A stretch of DNA of 64,000 nt from Cucumis sativus (GCF_000004075.3 NC_026655.2:15547489-15611488), one strand, 5' to 3'. Counted from the stretch's first letter, positions 38,401 to 51,687 are shown. Numbers and translations are program-made. Notes: a model not told the origin generated them from the sequence alone.

Positions 38401-39134
38401 GCCTTGTCATGAACAATCTTTTATTATATATAGGAATTCCGATGCTGTTGTCAAAGTGAGCATACAATTGACATGCAATATGTCTTATTGATCAAGAGGC
38501 CCGTGATTTGAATCTCCTCACCCCCTATTGTAAAAATATTTAGATAGTTTTGAGGATTTTTAGCTGCAACGGCATTGCGATGAGGTGCATTATTATTTTC
38601 TTTTGAAATACCAAAAAACGCATTCATAATTTTTTCTTGTTTGTCTGACATCTGGTATAATACTATAATTTCAGCAATGCATACCCAGGGCTTGGGCCTT
38701 CTATATTGTCAGATGCATGGCTAGCTATTCGAGGTCCAAGAAGTTTATATATGGGTTCAACATGGGAATGGAAATCAACAAATTCGTCACCTGAAGTTTC
38801 AGAAGAGGAAAGTTCAAGAGCGGTTGCAGAACTTTTACCAAAGGTGTCTGCCATTTATCCATCAATAAAGGAGTGGAGTTTCATAAGAGCAAGGGGTGGT
38901 CTCAGGGCAATGCCACCACTCACTCCTCATGGATCTCTTCCTCTTATGGGTTGTATAGATGAAATTGTAAGACACAACAGCTCTTGCAAGTACTGGGTAT
39001 TTGGAGGGCTTGGTTCAAGGGGATTATTGTACCATGGTTGGCTTGGGAAATTAACAGCGCAGGCTGTGCTTTCATGCAATGATGAACTAATTCCATCTGA
39101 ACTAACCTCTTGGAAGAAAATAATGAACAGTTAA
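35482..39134 (+). CDS. FAD-dependent oxidoreductase (DAO family), 9 exons
   Basis: Flavoprotein of the D-amino-acid oxidase/glycine oxidase-like family, 431 residues; substrate unknown. Exons: 35482-35570, 35648-35705, 36417-36525, 36596-36737, 36892-36943, 37042-37188, 37281-37392, 37462-37588, 38675-39134. After a ~30-residue Ser/Ala-rich leader, which may be an organelle signal, comes the FAD-binding dinucleotide fold YAVLGAGFAGLSVTWHLLK (GxGxxG). It is followed by an acidic strand end (IYDEAGIGGGASGVAGGLLHPY), the DAVIVCLGA strand and RTCRGVV. The C-terminal part RARGGLRAMPPLTPHGSLPLMG...WVFGGLGSRGLLYHGW closes the FAD site. Plants have one such conserved gene of unclear role. The last exon has an unused upstream acceptor (ATATAG|GAATTCC at 38433) that would reach a stop quickly. 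Confidence 0.88.
38454..38545 (+). repeat. SINE-like tRNA-derived remnant in intron 8 of the oxidoreductase
   Basis: CTTATTGATCAAGAGGCCCG then GTGATTTGAATCTCC resembles a pol III B-box region of plant SINEs, followed by CACCCCCTATTGTAAAAAT. No clear target duplication was found, so this is only a suggestion. Confidence 0.35.
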
Positions 39135-40221
39135 TCCATTCTCTTTCCCCATTCATTCTCACCTTCATTATTTTAAGACAGAGAGCTTTGTCTTGCAGCC
39201 GTCAATATCACTAATAGATTGCAAATTTGCAATGGCAGATGTCCTATAATCATATTTTACCCTCACATGGTGCATTATGTGTGAATCTAGTGCTAAATAT
39301 TTAGGTTCTTTATTTGACCGTCAGGTTGACTAATATTCAAATCTTGTTTTAAGATGGAGAGCTTTGATTTGGAGTTATTAATATCACTAATAGGTTGCAA
39401 AGACGGACGCCCTATAATCATATTTTCCCCTCACATAGTCCGCTTAGTGTGAATCTTGTGCTAAATATCAAGGTAGTTATTTGATTAATATGTTCAAACT
39501 TCGATTTGGTTAATTTGTTGATACGTTGAAGAGCAAATGTTCTTCCTAGTCATCTTTCCCCCCTCCCACCCTTATGGTGCAACATGTGTGAATCTGGTAC
39601 TAATATCTAGATTTTCGAACTTTATTGCTTCTATTTGCTTTTGGTATTTATTCAAGCTTTCTTCTTCTTCTAGCTGCTTTGGAATAAAAGAAATCATAGT
39701 CTTTTGAGAGGTGTTTCTTAAATCAGTTTTTGAGAGACGTTTCTACGGCTTTTGAATATTTCAATGTCTCTCCTAAAGAACATCAACTTTAACATCCCAT
39801 GTTTACACGCCATTGTAAAGAGTTTTTCCACTACTTTCTAATAAGGAATCACTTCAAATGGAAACACTCTCTTTAACACAAGTAGTCTACTAGCCAAAGA
39901 AAATTGCATAAAACTTTATACATCAAAAGCTGATTTAAGCAAAGTTTCCAACACTTCTCAAAGTAAATACCAACATTGTAATTGGCTACAAGATGTTAAA
40001 CTTTATCCCTTTTTTGTATAAAAAAAGGGAAGACAAAAAAATCTACAAGATTCATCCCATGAAATCCAATTGCGAGAGGTTAAAGCATCTCTTCTACCTC
40101 AGAAAGTATTTGTCGGATATCAGCACCGGAGATGGATGGAATTCATGTACAAAATTCTCATTCTATCCAAAATTCTTATTCTATCCAAAATTCTTATCCT
40201 GAGAACTCTACCACAAGCAAA
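39135..40221. other. Convergent intergenic region with degenerate tandem repeat
   Basis: It lies between two convergent stops and must hold both 3' UTRs. A repeat of ~170 bp occurs about 2.5 times: 39171-39345, 39346-39520 and a partial copy near 39545-39612. Shared pieces are GAGAGCTTTG, AATATCACTAATAG, CCCTATAATCATATTTT and GTGTGAATCT. A short ATTCTATCCAAAATTCTT repeat sits at 40158-40196. Confidence 0.7.
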
Positions 40222-43200
40222 TTATATATCTGGACTCATTGTCCACATATAAACCTGTCCCCCACTAGTGGCTCCTGCTAATGTTCCAACATCATAAGGA
40301 TGTGCATCGAACCTGCAAGGTATTGCCGATATTTTGGGGCTCTGCAAAACGAACACTCTTTTCCGATATGCCCGTGAAATAACATCTACTGCTCTCTTCA
40401 TATTTCCAATGAAAATGTACGAGTCGTCCCAACCCCATATTGCTCTGCTTCCAAATAGATAGAATGTCGTTAATCTTCTAATAGATGGGAAAAAACAACT
40501 GAAGCCTACTTACCATAAACGTTAAAATAAAAATGGCAATTAGAGGACAACACGAAAACAATACACTAATAATTCAGCCCAAGAACCACGCTTAAGTCCT
40601 AATTGTAGGAACAAATAATCATTGAAGATACTCTTATACGTGTGATGCAGGGGCATCTGAAAATCCAACTACTTTATGCAATAAATCATTCATATATATA
40701 AGGATATGATCATCAAACGTTTGAGATTGAACAAAATAAGAAAATTAGATGCTTAATAAAAGATATTAGAAAGACATTTTCATTCTTTTGACACAAGATT
40801 CGAATTTTGATATCAACATAACCAGAAAATTAGTCATTCATATATATTTAAAATATCTCAATGAGTAGAGCAAGGTGAATCGCACAAGTAAATTTTAGAT
40901 GGAAATGGAAAGGGGAAAAATAAAAGGTAAGTGACAAGGACAGGGTTACAAAACTTGCCTGAAAGAAGAAATCCATCTGCCTGTCTGATTATCATGCGGT
41001 ATTAGCGAAGTATCTTTAAAGTTGACTCCACCATATATACCAACAGTGTCGTCAAAACTAAATGAAATGAAACCAATTAATCTCACAACTATTAAATAAT
41101 ACTACTAAGCCATTAAAATCCTACCTACTACTGCACCTGCCTAATTTCGGTGCTTTGGGGGAGACGGAGGGGAGGTGGAATTGAGAAAAATTCATCATTC
41201 TTCTGACGTAACAATAAAAGAGCCTCGGTTTTAATTAAATGCACAAAGCGCAATTTCAAAATACTAAGTGTACAACATTTAGAAAGTTTTACTGCCTAGA
41301 AGAATTCATGGTCGCCTCACCATAAACAATCATTGTTGTAACAATAACAAACCCATCGTTTGAAATGAAAGCTTGAACTCTAAATTAAAAAAAGAAAATG
41401 ATACGAAACTGTAATTTCAAAATAGTTGACAGAAAATTCTACCGTCTTAGGACACATTAATGAAACTGAGCTATAGGACACATTGTTAATTTATTCTCTT
41501 TTACCCTTTTGCTGATTCTATTACTACTGTTTGCCTATAAAAAAGTTTCAAAAGATGATCAACTTACCTAGTAGTTGCAAGGAAGCGTCCAGAGGGTGAG
41601 AAGTAAGCAGAATGAATCGCCTTTTTGTGGGTGATTGTCTTCAAGGTTTGGGGCTTTTCATCACTAACACTTCTCAAATCCCAAATACAGGCAGTTCCAT
41701 CACTGGAACTCGTAGCCATAATGTTGCTATTGCCTACATTAAAATCGATGGAATTGATCCTATCTTCATGCAACGTCCATTCCATTGTGCAGTTTCCAGT
41801 CCTTTTATCCCATATATTCAACCCTCCACGACCCTCAGAAAAATATAAGCAGTTTGCATCATTTGATTGTTGAGAGAGAGAAAATATAGTATCTTCATTA
41901 CGATATACAAGATCAAACATCTCTTTCTCTACATCCATCAATCGTATAAATCCATCATAGCAGCTGGTATAAACCTGCAATCATTACACAAGAATCATCA
42001 TTAGCATACCAAAACTAATTGCATAATACCAGAATAAAAACACATGCAAAATTCAGAACTAATGTTTTAAACCATAAAAAAAATATTCTAACAAAGAAAA
42101 CGACTGGAGTAGATGTAAAGCTCCTTGCAAAGTCTGATCCAAACATATCCACAGATGGTCTCTCCTTAATTAAAAAAATGCATTTTCAATCACTCATGCA
42201 CAGGCCAAAACTATTATCTTATTTGGTCAAATACCTGGTTCACAACTGACTACTGAGAAATACCATTTTGAATACGGAAGCATAGGAAACAACTAGAGAA
42301 GGAATTCTACAATTAACTGAAACTATACTGATACATGAAAACTTCTTCCTCATATGCCTAACTGAACCTTTTCCATTACAATGATAACTTACCTAGAAAC
42401 GTAGGATCACATAATTGAACTCAGCAAAAAGTAAGAGAATGGACTTTGACGATAAAATCTATGGAGAAAACAATATCTTTTTCACACAGTATAAATTGTT
42501 GTACGCAAGAACCCAGAGCTTTTCATTCTAACAGATCATAAAAAATAACAGATATTTCAAAAAATCAAATTAAAAAATTATTCTTCATCTTTAAAATCTT
42601 CCTAGAATCTCCTGGATAAATGGTACCTTCGACAATGCATGTCGTTGAATTGAAATCCCAGAAATGGGACCCGAATGGGGGTGATATAAATAAACTCCAT
42701 TTCCTTCCTCTCCCTCGTGATCAGCATTCCAGAACCCGACTTCCCCAAACTTGTTACCTACAACGATCATTTTAGAATCAAGACAAGGGAAAAACCTCAC
42801 GGCCATTATTCTCCCAGGCACAACCCGAGCTATGTTGTCGGCATTAAGAACCAAAGATGCAGGCTTTAAGCAACTTCCATCATTCTTATGTTCCATTTTA
42901 ATCGAACTCAGCAAGGGATCTTTAACGTCACTGATAAGTCCTTCAGTCACCCTTTTAATTAAATTCGAATAATTATCAATAGGATCCATCTTCAAACAAT
43001 TCCCATCTCCCCCTCCTTCAATCTCTACCTCATTCGAGAAATTCCCATTCCTTCCCCCCATTTTAAATTCCTTAACATCATCAACTAATTCCTCTTTCCC
43101 TGACCTACTCAACAGAGACTTACTCAAAACACCCAAAATAGATTCAATCAAAGACGGATGAGACTCCCTCTCACTACAAACTTCAACCATTTCAAGGGGG

Positions 43201-43463
43201 CCTAAAACACGAGGCGAAGACATGGACTTGGTTTCTGACTTCCGAATCTTAGTAGCTGACTCCGTAAGATCATCTATATCTACAAGCTTTTTGGCATCGG
43301 GAGGAATTCCTCGAGCGCGCAAAGAACGTCGTAAAACCATCGGAGTCTCTTTTTTAGGTTTGGTTTTCGGATAAACCTTTTCCGATTTGGTTTCAACTCT
43401 GGAATGGGAATAACAAAGGGATCAAAAACAAAACAGAACAAAACAAAGTAGGATAAAGAGATC

Positions 43464-43536
<73 letters not shown>

Positions 43537-43679
43537 AGGGAAAGATACCTTTGACGCTTGGAAGCAGCGGAGAGTTCAGAAGCTTTGGATTGGAGCTTGA
43601 GAGCGGCCAACATTTCATCGTTGCGGCGAATGTTCTCGAGCCTTTGTCGCTCGTAGTCAGTGAGAGCTTGAGAAGCCAT
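40222..43679 (-). CDS. WD40-repeat protein, CMR1/WDR76 type (DRS1-like)
   Basis: Member of the CMR1/WDR76 family, nuclear WD40 proteins linked to DNA-damage response and CUL4-DDB1 ligases; the Arabidopsis relative is called DROUGHT SENSITIVE 1. Exons (descending): 43679-43549, 43398-42627, 41974-41568, 41057-40959, 40444-40222; 543 residues. The N-terminus MASQALTDYERQRLENIRRN is the family's conserved basic start. A low-complexity region follows, then WD repeats from about residue 215 (VRFFPCLDSKMIVVGNKFGEVGFWN), including IMATSSSDGTACIWDLR and HSAYFSPSGRFLATTSFDDTV, and the end AHPYDVGTLAGATSGGQVYMW. Intron 4 uses a GC donor (CAG|GCAAGT). Intron 1 is only 150 bp and carries a long (CT)n run beside its donor. 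The start is the second in-frame Met, chosen by homology. Confidence 0.92.
40445..40958 (-). other. GC-AG intron in the WD40 gene
   Basis: Exon 4 ends ...WISSF plus AG and exon 5 resumes A-GCA-ATA-TGG to give SFRAIWGWDDS. The donor on the minus strand is CAG|GCAAGT, a perfect GC-donor consensus, and the acceptor is GAAGCAG|A. No GT nearby keeps the frame. Confidence 0.85.
43469..43530. repeat. (AG)31 microsatellite in intron 1 of the WD40 gene
   Basis: 62 bp of uninterrupted AG on the plus strand, followed by GGAGGGAGGG. On the coding strand it is a (CT)n run starting about 18 bases after the donor. The intron is only 150 bp long, so the repeat fills over a third of it. Confidence 0.95.
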
Positions 43680-44990
43680 GGAAAAGGGAAAGGGTTTTAG
43701 GGCAGAAGGAGAAGGAGAAGGGAAATTCGGAAATTTGTAAGAGATTTTACATACCGTTGGCATTGCGGGAAAATACACTACGGCGGGACTTCAGTGACTA
43801 CGTTGTCATTTAATCGCCACGTCACTCCCATGCTGTGGTTAAAATATATTTCTTCAATTATAAATTTATATATATTATCATTTCATAACTTTGGTCGTCA
43901 CAAATTATATTTTTTTAAGTCCATTTAATTTTATTTTTTTCCCTTGTAATTCACCAAATACTGAGCTTTAAAGAATGTAATTAAAAATGGTTGTAAATTA
44001 CATCTAACAAAAGTTTGTTGAATTATGAAAAAAAAAAAATTCAAAGTTCAAACGTTGATTTATTTAGATTAAATATTATGTTATTATAGAGCTCTTTAAA
44101 ACTTTAAATCTTTCAATTAGTTTATTACTAGTTTAGTGTAGTTTTATCTTAACTTTTTTTCTAAATTTTTTATGAACATCTTTACTATAAACCTTAAAAA
44201 TATATTCACTTTTTTTATAATCTCTTACTTTTACTTTTACCAACATTTTGAATCTTCCTCGCCATTATTTTCTCCTTTCACACACATATATTGTTATGAA
44301 TATTTGATGAAGAAATCAACATTGAACAAATTAATGAAACATAGAAAATGAATCTAAAAAAATGAGCGAAAAGTGAATATAACACTAAAAAAATGTATTA
44401 AATGTCTTTTTTAATACTTTATATTGTACCATTTTTCTATGAAATGTAAATATTTTATGGTAAAGTGATTCGAGAGTAGAAAGCGAGAAATTAGTTTGAT
44501 TTTTTCTCACATTTTTTTAATATTTAAATATTTTCTTACATTAGATTAAATAATCTTTAAATTTTAAAGGTAACAAATATATGTTATCCAAATTGGTCAG
44601 GCTATTGAATCAACATTTGAATATTTAACTTCTTGAACGAGAATACATGTATTAACCGTCCACATTGTGAATAGAAAATTATTTAACAGTAAAAACAGTA
44701 TAGGGAACAAGTGGATTAGTATAACTAATATATGTAATATATTCCTTTAAATTATCAAATTTTCAATCTTTTTTTCCCCTTTCCTCTGGAACTTTCAATC
44801 TAGAATACATTTTCCTTTACAATGCGAAAAGAATTACAAGTACAAAAAAAGAAGAAAAAAGAATCATTAATAACCCATCCACCACCATTAAATTTTATTC
44901 CTATCTTTTGCTTCTTTTTTTTTCCCTTTAAAATTATTACTTCTTCATTTTTGTTGAAAGTCAGCCAAATGTTGTCCTCTCCATTGCAAG
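43680..44990. other. Intergenic, AT-rich; WD40 promoter and H+-ATPase 3' side
   Basis: No gene seen. The first ~130 bases are the likely WD40 5' leader. The rest is A/T homopolymer-rich DNA, ending with the probable 3' UTR of the proton pump. Confidence 0.6.
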
Positions 44991-47900
44991 TTAAACAGTG
45001 TAGTGTTGTTGGATGGTTTCAATGTCCAATCCCTTCAACTTCACTACTGACTCCACATGGCCCTTTAGAGTGTGAAGCTCCCTCAACCTGCACACCATTC
45101 AACATTTACCAACTTGATAAAACTTTATTTGGAATGACTTTTCAAGTGAATTCGTTTTCGAAGTTACCTAGCAACTTCAGCCCTTTTTTTGGCTTGTTCT
45201 GCAATCTCTGAAAGGTCTTCGTAGTTACTCTTTTCATGGAATATGGTTTCTGGTGGTTGTAGACCGTGCATTGTACGTTGCGCTATCGCCCATTGTGCCT
45301 CTCTTTCGCCTTTTCCGTAGTCTTTTTTAGTCGTAAACGCCGTCTAAATGGTCAACAATATCCATTAGTACAAATTGTTACAATGGGAAATGACATTATA
45401 GAAAGTTTGATCACAAACCTTATTCTCAAGCATGTTGTCCCAAGCCTTTCCACTTAGACCGTAACGAATGGCGAATTTGAGAACATCAAGTGGGAAGTAA
45501 GTAACGATACTGAATACCCAGATAGCTCCTGCCCATCCCCATCCAATACCTTTGATCCTTGCAAAGTTCCACTCAGAATATACAGCAATTAAAGTGGCAA
45601 CCTGAAAGTGTAGGTAATAGAATCAATAATCAAGAGATAGATAAATGAAATTTTGGAAAATGTTTTAAGGAACAAGAAGAAAAGTGTACGTGTTCTTACC
45701 AACTGAGCAGCAATGAAAGCAATAACTAGCAAGAAACCAGGGCATTCAACAAAAGACCAACTTCTTGACCTGGTGACAAAGATGAGAGCTTGACTGATGA
45801 TGCTAACTTGAAGATAGAGAGCAGAATTGATCTCAGCAAGATCTTTGAGTGGTTTTACACCAAATGTATTCTGCAAACAATGTTAACATGAGTTAGACCT
45901 CAAATGTTAGGGGTAAATGGCAGTGGGTAACCATTAGTCAGTCGAACATTTTAGGACGAATGTTATACTATGGGCTGTTAGGATCCGGTTATCTTGTTTA
46001 TTGTATTTCGTACTTTGAATTTATATAATATTGGAAGTAAGACCTATTATCTTCATTACATGTTAGTATACATAATCGATGTCATAATTGCACTTGAAGA
46101 AGGGATAACGATTTTGTTTTCTTACCGTGAAGAAGTTGGTTTCATTGGCGAGCCAAAAGAAAACTACGGTCATAAGGGCCATGTATGTTCCTAGGACAAC
46201 ACCAGTAGCGAAAATTTCTTTGAGTTTCCACGAGTCTGGCACAGGTGATGGCTTGACCCTATCCTTTGAAATGGTCATGATGGTTCCATCGTTTAGGATG
46301 GCAATGATCAAGACCATAAAAGGCGAGAAATCGAACTTCCAAATGAGAGCCACAAGCATGAATCCCAAAACAATACGGATTGTAATGGAAACTGCATATA
46401 TAGTGTAGTTCTTCATTCTCTGGAAAATGGCCCTACTAGTCAATACAGCACTCACAATCACGCTTAGCCCTGGCTCTGTCAAAACAATATCTGATGCACT
46501 TCTTGCTGCATCGGTTGCATCGGCCACAGCAATTCCGATATCGGCCTTCTTGAGAGCAGGAGCATCATTGACACCGTCTCCTGTCATGCCACAAATATGA
46601 TTCCTCTCTTGAAGTTTCTTGACAATCTCATACTTGTGTTCTGCAATCAACAAATGAATATAGTTTAGTTGAGGATGACTGATGGTTTCATCTATCTCAT
46701 TGTAGTTAAAAGTATAATGTGATTACCCGGAAATACTCCTGCAAACCCATCAGCCTTCTCAATGAGTTCATCAACAGGAATGGAAGCAATTGACTCATCT
46801 TTGCTTTGGCCAAGCAAAGACGATGATGGATACATGTTGGTGCCCATTCCAAGCCTTCGACCAGTTTCTTTTCCTATAGCAAGTTGGTCACCAGTAATCA
46901 TCTTAACATTAACACCGAGTTCAAGAGCTCGACGAATGGTTTCTGCACTGTCATGCCTTGGAGGATCAAATAGCGGCAAGAGACCAACAAACTCCCATGG
47001 TTCTCCAGCACTCTCTTTGTCTTTATCTTTAACAGTCTGTAAATAAAGGGAAAAAAAGGTTCAGGATAAATAAGAACACTCGTTTGTTCTACGTATTATC
47101 GAACCTATTATATATATTATTCACATATTCACCTGTCGACCGACTGCCAAGGATCGAAGACCACGGTTAGCATAGTTATCAATAATTTCATGAGCCTTCC
47201 TTCTTATTTCTCCTTTAAGCTCACAAAGATCAATTATCTATTACCACCAAAATGACAAAGTTAGGCATCTAAAAAAAATGTGATTCAACCCAAGTGATAT
47301 TGCCTACAGAAAAACAACACTACCTGTTCAGGAGCACCCTTGCTGCTTCTATGCCAGTTACCATCTCCATCAATGTAGGTAATGGCAGTACGTTTTTCGA
47401 CGGGATTGAAAGGCAAAAAATGTACCTCAGTTATTCCTGCTCTTGCCTTTGGAAGCCAAATGTAAAGTAAGAATAGTTTAGATACCACAGAAGCTTCAAT
47501 AATGAATATAAAAATAAAGTTGAGCAACTAACCTCTTTAGGGTCACCCAACATTCCAACAATGCAAGCATCAATAGCATCTTGATTTTCAACTCTGGAAG
47601 CTCTTGCAGCAAACAACATAACAGTGTCTTTGTCCATGTTTGGCACAAAAACCTACAGTCCTAAAACACACCATGATGAGCCATACGATCAAAGTCAATG
47701 ACCAAAACTACAATTCTACAGGTTACAAATATGTGAACTCGACCTCAATCAAGGATTTGTCTACTGTGAGCTTATTGAGGGTGAGAGTTCCAGTCTTGTC
47801 ACTGCAAAGAACATCCATCCCAGCCATCTCTTCAATGGCTGTCATCCTCTTGGTAATGGCACCTTGCTGTGATAGGCGATGCGATCCGATGGCCATGGTT

Positions 47901-49590
47901 ACTGACAGTACGGTTGGCATCGCAATGGGAATACCTCCAATGAGAAGCACCAACAAGTTGTCAATTCCCTCTCTATATGCCCTATGCTGAATTGGATACA
48001 TCACCAAGATCTCAATGACCATTCCCACAGCAATGGAGCATATACAGAAGTTTCCGATGGCTGTCAACACCTGATCAATGATGAACCAATGTTAGAACCA
48101 AAAATCTTGCCACAAATCCCAAGTTAACTTGGTTGTGTGAATTAAATAAGTTTTCTTTTACCTTTTGGAAATGGCCAACTTGGTTGGTGCTGTCCACAAG
48201 GTGGGCTGCCTTTCCAAAGAAAGTATGCACACCAGTTGCAATAACAACGGCCTCAATCTCACCTTGCTTGCAGGTAGAACCAGAAAACACTTCATCACCA
48301 GGATGTTTGGTGACAGGCAAAGATTCACCTGTAAGGGCAGATTGATCAATCTTAAGAGGATCACCTTCTAGGAGACGTGCATCAGCTGGGATAATATCTC
48401 CCAGTTTGACACTAATCACATCTCCTGGAACCAGAATTGCTGCCTCTTCTTCTTTCCACTTTCCATCTCTTAGAACCTACAAAATTCATAAAACAACAAT
48501 CCACATAAACCACCAAAAAGTTCCTAATTAGTGTGAAATCACCACTATACTCAAAAGTTTAAGTCGATGCATTATCATAAATTCAATCTCTTATTCATAC
48601 TTTGACCGAACTACTCAATTTCGAGGACATCCAAGAGTATGAATACAATATCTTTTGTTTTGATACTATGGTCATTCACTAGGAACTAGAAAAGAAATGG
48701 AAATACCTTGGTTTTGGGTGCAAGACCAGCCATGAGAGCAGCAGCTGCATTTCCAGCATTGTTTTCTTCAATGAAACTAATGGTAGAATTGATGATCAAC
48801 AAGACAATGATACCAACAAAATCTTGCCAATCTGGTGGTTTACCCTGGAAATTTGGAACATAATCATATCAAAATGAAGTTATTGTGCATAAAATTAAAA
48901 GAATGGAAGAAGAATTAAACAAGATGTTATATACCCCTCCATTGGCCAGAACGATGGCCATGATTGCGGCACATTCCATGACCCATGAGAGAGGGTTCCA
49001 CATAAACCCCAAAAACTTCAAAAGTTTGCTCTCTTTTTTCTCTTCAAGCTTGTTTGGGCCAAAAATTTGGAGTCTTTTTTCTCCTTCTGCTGTACTCAAT
49101 CCTTCTTTTGTGCATTTTAGTTGCTCAAAAACTTCCTCAACCGGAATTCGTTCCTACAAAATAAATAAACAATTCAAACCAATAACTCAAAAAAGAAGAA
49201 GAAGAAGAATGTTAGAAAAAGTTCGTATATGGACAACTCATTCTCAACTCCCTAAACAATGATTAATGACCGGTTCTCACAAACCAACAATATCTAACAT
49301 TATGCTTACGTCAAAACACAATTTTTACACAATATCCCTCAGAAACAGTCATATATAGCATTGTCATGACATTCATTTCTCTTCACCGAAGTGTGAGAAA
49401 AACGAAGATCACAACATACAATGCCACTGCAATATTACTGCATTTTAACGTAAGCAGAAAGTTAAAAAGAGATAGATCATTAATCACTTTACACAACTAA
49501 GAATGAGTTGTCATTGAAGTGAGGAAGAATGTAATTAATTACTAGATCAATGTTCTCATTCTTGACATCTTCCAATGAAATGTCACCCAT
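44991..49590 (-). CDS. Plasma-membrane H+-ATPase (P3A-type), 14 exons
   Basis: P-type proton pump that drives secondary transport across the plasma membrane, 948 residues. Exons (descending): 49590-49543, 49153-48935, 48844-48707, 48476-48162, 48070-47744, 47652-47533, 47446-47324, 47237-47133, 47036-46727, 46640-46126, 45870-45700, 45601-45419, 45343-45168, 45087-44991. Seen: TGES actuator loop in exon 4, PIAMPTV in membrane segment 4, phosphorylation site CSDKTGTLT with D331, KGAPEQ nucleotide-binding motif, MITGDQ, and the TGDGVNDAP hinge. The C-terminal regulatory domain ends QQHYTV, whose penultimate Thr947 is the 14-3-3 binding site in this family. All motifs are intact, so the pump should be functional. 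The first intron follows a 16-residue exon, as in other members. Confidence 0.96.
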
Positions 49591-51144
49591 GGCTGACCCA
49601 AAAGAACAACCAACAAAACAAAGAAGATCAAAATATCCAAGAAAATAAAAAATAAATTATTTGTTGTCCTCCTTAATCCCTTTCCCTCTTCCCTATGTTT
49701 GTGTGTTATTGAATCATATTTAAAACCCCAAAGGGAAAAGGAGAAGGTGAGGAAGAGATCAAAAAATAGGTAATATCATGCAGAATGGAGTTGGCAACAT
49801 TTTTGACAGCAAACCCAACCTTCTTTTTATAGCTAAGTAGTTCATCAAATCTCATGATCCCCCGTTGATTTCTGTACAATGTAACTTTTACTTGGACAAG
49901 AGACAATAGAGTTGGTTTTTACACTTTTGTGGTTTACCACACTCTACGCTTTGTTCTACTTAACAATAATAGCTTAACTTTTAACAGTATGCTTTTTAAT
50001 CTTTTTTTCAATATCTATATTTGGATGAAAACAAAATATATATTTATTTTTTAAAAAAATTGTAAATATATAAGTTTTCAAAATTATTAAAAGAATATTA
50101 TTGTACTTTTCTAGAGTGGAATAATTTGATTTTTTTTAAAAAAAATCTTATTATTTTGTTGTGACATGAATTGTAATTTTTGTTTGGATATATAAAATTG
50201 ATTTGAACATATATTATAAAGGGTAGTTTTTATATAAAAAGGAAAAATATGGTAAAAAATATAAAAATTGACAAAATATTTAAATGGCCCTTTTAAAAAT
50301 TAATTTTTTTTAAAAAAAAATTTGACTAATTTTTTTAAAAAAATGAATAACAAAAATATAATGTAATGTAAGTAAAAATACAATAAAAATAATTAAGTTA
50401 AATTTTGTGATTATTTGAACGATTTGGATTCATATTTTTGTTTTCTTACAAAAAAAAAAAAAGAATCATAAATTATAGTTAATTTTTGTTGAAAGATAAC
50501 CCTTGAGTGTAATACATAAAATCCTTATAAACATATTATTTTCTTTTCCAATCTCATTCCATCCATGTTTAAGTAAATAGTTCTTTCGTAATTTGTATCA
50601 CTATGCAAATGAAACAAATACACATTATATTCTCCTAACTAATTTCCAATTAAATTCATTATCTTAGAGGACGATTTCTCATATTTAACCCTAATTAGAA
50701 AAGAAAAAAAAAAAGATACCATTTACATGAAATTATCAAAATTTTAAAGGTCAAAATTCATAGTTGTTTCCTAAAAATAAAAATAATTATGGTGATTAAA
50801 AAAGTACATGAAATTAAGAACATCTATGTAACAATGCAATTTTATTATTTAAAAAGTGATACTCCAAACTTTTTCTGAAGCAAAATTCTCATAACTATTT
50901 ATAGTCAACTCTCTCTCAGTCTAAACTATCATTCTCAATCGCTATTCGTATTAACCTGTTATGCCATAACAAAGAAATTAGCAAAGCCTCCCTTATATCT
51001 TTCTCAATCGCTATTCGTGCTAATAACCCATTTAGTTTTATCAAAGAACTTATCAAAGAGCTCTATCTTTGAGGTTTAGTTAATTCTTCCAATCTAGCTC
51101 TTTTCTTTTTTAAAACGTTTTCACATCCAGAATCGTGCTTTAAT
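49591..51144. other. Intergenic: proton pump promoter side, then AT-rich DNA
   Basis: The first ~250 bases hold the proton pump's leader and promoter. From about 49,980 to 50,900 the DNA is extremely AT-rich with A and T runs. No gene seen. A short sequence, TCTCAATCGCTATTCGT, occurs twice near 50,935 and 51,002. Confidence 0.6.
49824..49832 (-). promoter_or_regulatory. Probable TATA box of the H+-ATPase gene
   Basis: CTATAAAAA on the minus strand, 234 bp upstream of the ATG. This would give a start near 49795 and a ~200-nt 5' UTR. It is the best TATA match upstream of the gene but has not been tested. Confidence 0.55.
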
Positions 51145-51532
51145 TTAGGTATGAGAGAGATTTTTAGAGAGGTTGAAGACCGAATCTGGAAAGTTGTGTT
51201 CAAAACTGGAAACAAAATATGCAGGGGGCAAGGAGGTTTTAGTTAAAGTTGTGTGACACAAGCTATTCATATGTATTTATGAGTTGTTAACAAGCTTCTG
51301 AATGATTCATTAAAGGAGTTAGTGCGTGCGTGTGCTAGGTTTCGGTGGGGCTCCTTTGATGACAAGAGAAAAGCACACTAGCAAAGTTGGAGGAAGATAT
51401 ATATGTGTTAGCAAAGATCTTAGTGGCATGAGTTTTCATGACATGGAAATCTTCAATCAATTGATGCTTACTATGCATAGCCGGAGAATCTTAAAGAATC
51501 GTAGAAGCCTTCTTTCAAGACTGCTCAAAGGA
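51145..51532 (+). pseudogene. LINE (L1-type) ORF2 remnant, left part
   Basis: A decayed piece of the region after the reverse transcriptase of plant LINEs. Shifting frames with stops read VEDRIWKVVF, VTQAIHMY, LLNDSLKELV, ARFRWGSFDDKRKAH, SWRK and then FHDMEIFNQLMLTMHS...RILKN...SLLSRLLKG. This matches the usual order in plant L1 ORF2 proteins. It stops exactly at the copia insertion and resumes after it. Confidence 0.8.
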
Positions 51533-51675
51533 TATTAGAACTTGAAGACTATTAATATACTGTTAGTAAGTTAGAGAAACTAAAAACATTTGTTTTTCTC
51601 TTTACTGTTATCCTTGATAACTGATTGTACATACACCTATAAATCTCCTCATTGTTCTTCCATTCTTTGTTAATA
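51533..51675 (+). repeat. 5' LTR of the copia element
   Basis: 143 bp, starts TATTAGAACTTG and ends TTGTTAATA, giving a 5-bp terminal inverted repeat TATTA/TAATA. It contains CCTATAAATC as a TATA-like motif. It lacks a 22-bp piece present in the 3' LTR between two GTTC repeats. Confidence 0.88.
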
Positions 51676-51687
51676 TGGTATCAGAGG
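51676..51687 (+). promoter_or_regulatory. Primer binding site of the copia element
   Basis: TGGTATCAGAGG, 11 of 12 bases matching the initiator-Met tRNA type, starting at the first base after the LTR. Confidence 0.88.

Noticed and set aside
38434..38674. Earlier acceptor for the last exon of the oxidoreductase
   Set aside because: The sequence after ATATAG at 38433 reaches a stop in about 18 codons and does not match the family, whereas 38675 continues the conserved reading.
49706..49906. Upstream open frame before the H+-ATPase gene
   Set aside because: It starts upstream of the likely TATA box (49824-49832), so it probably lies outside the transcript.
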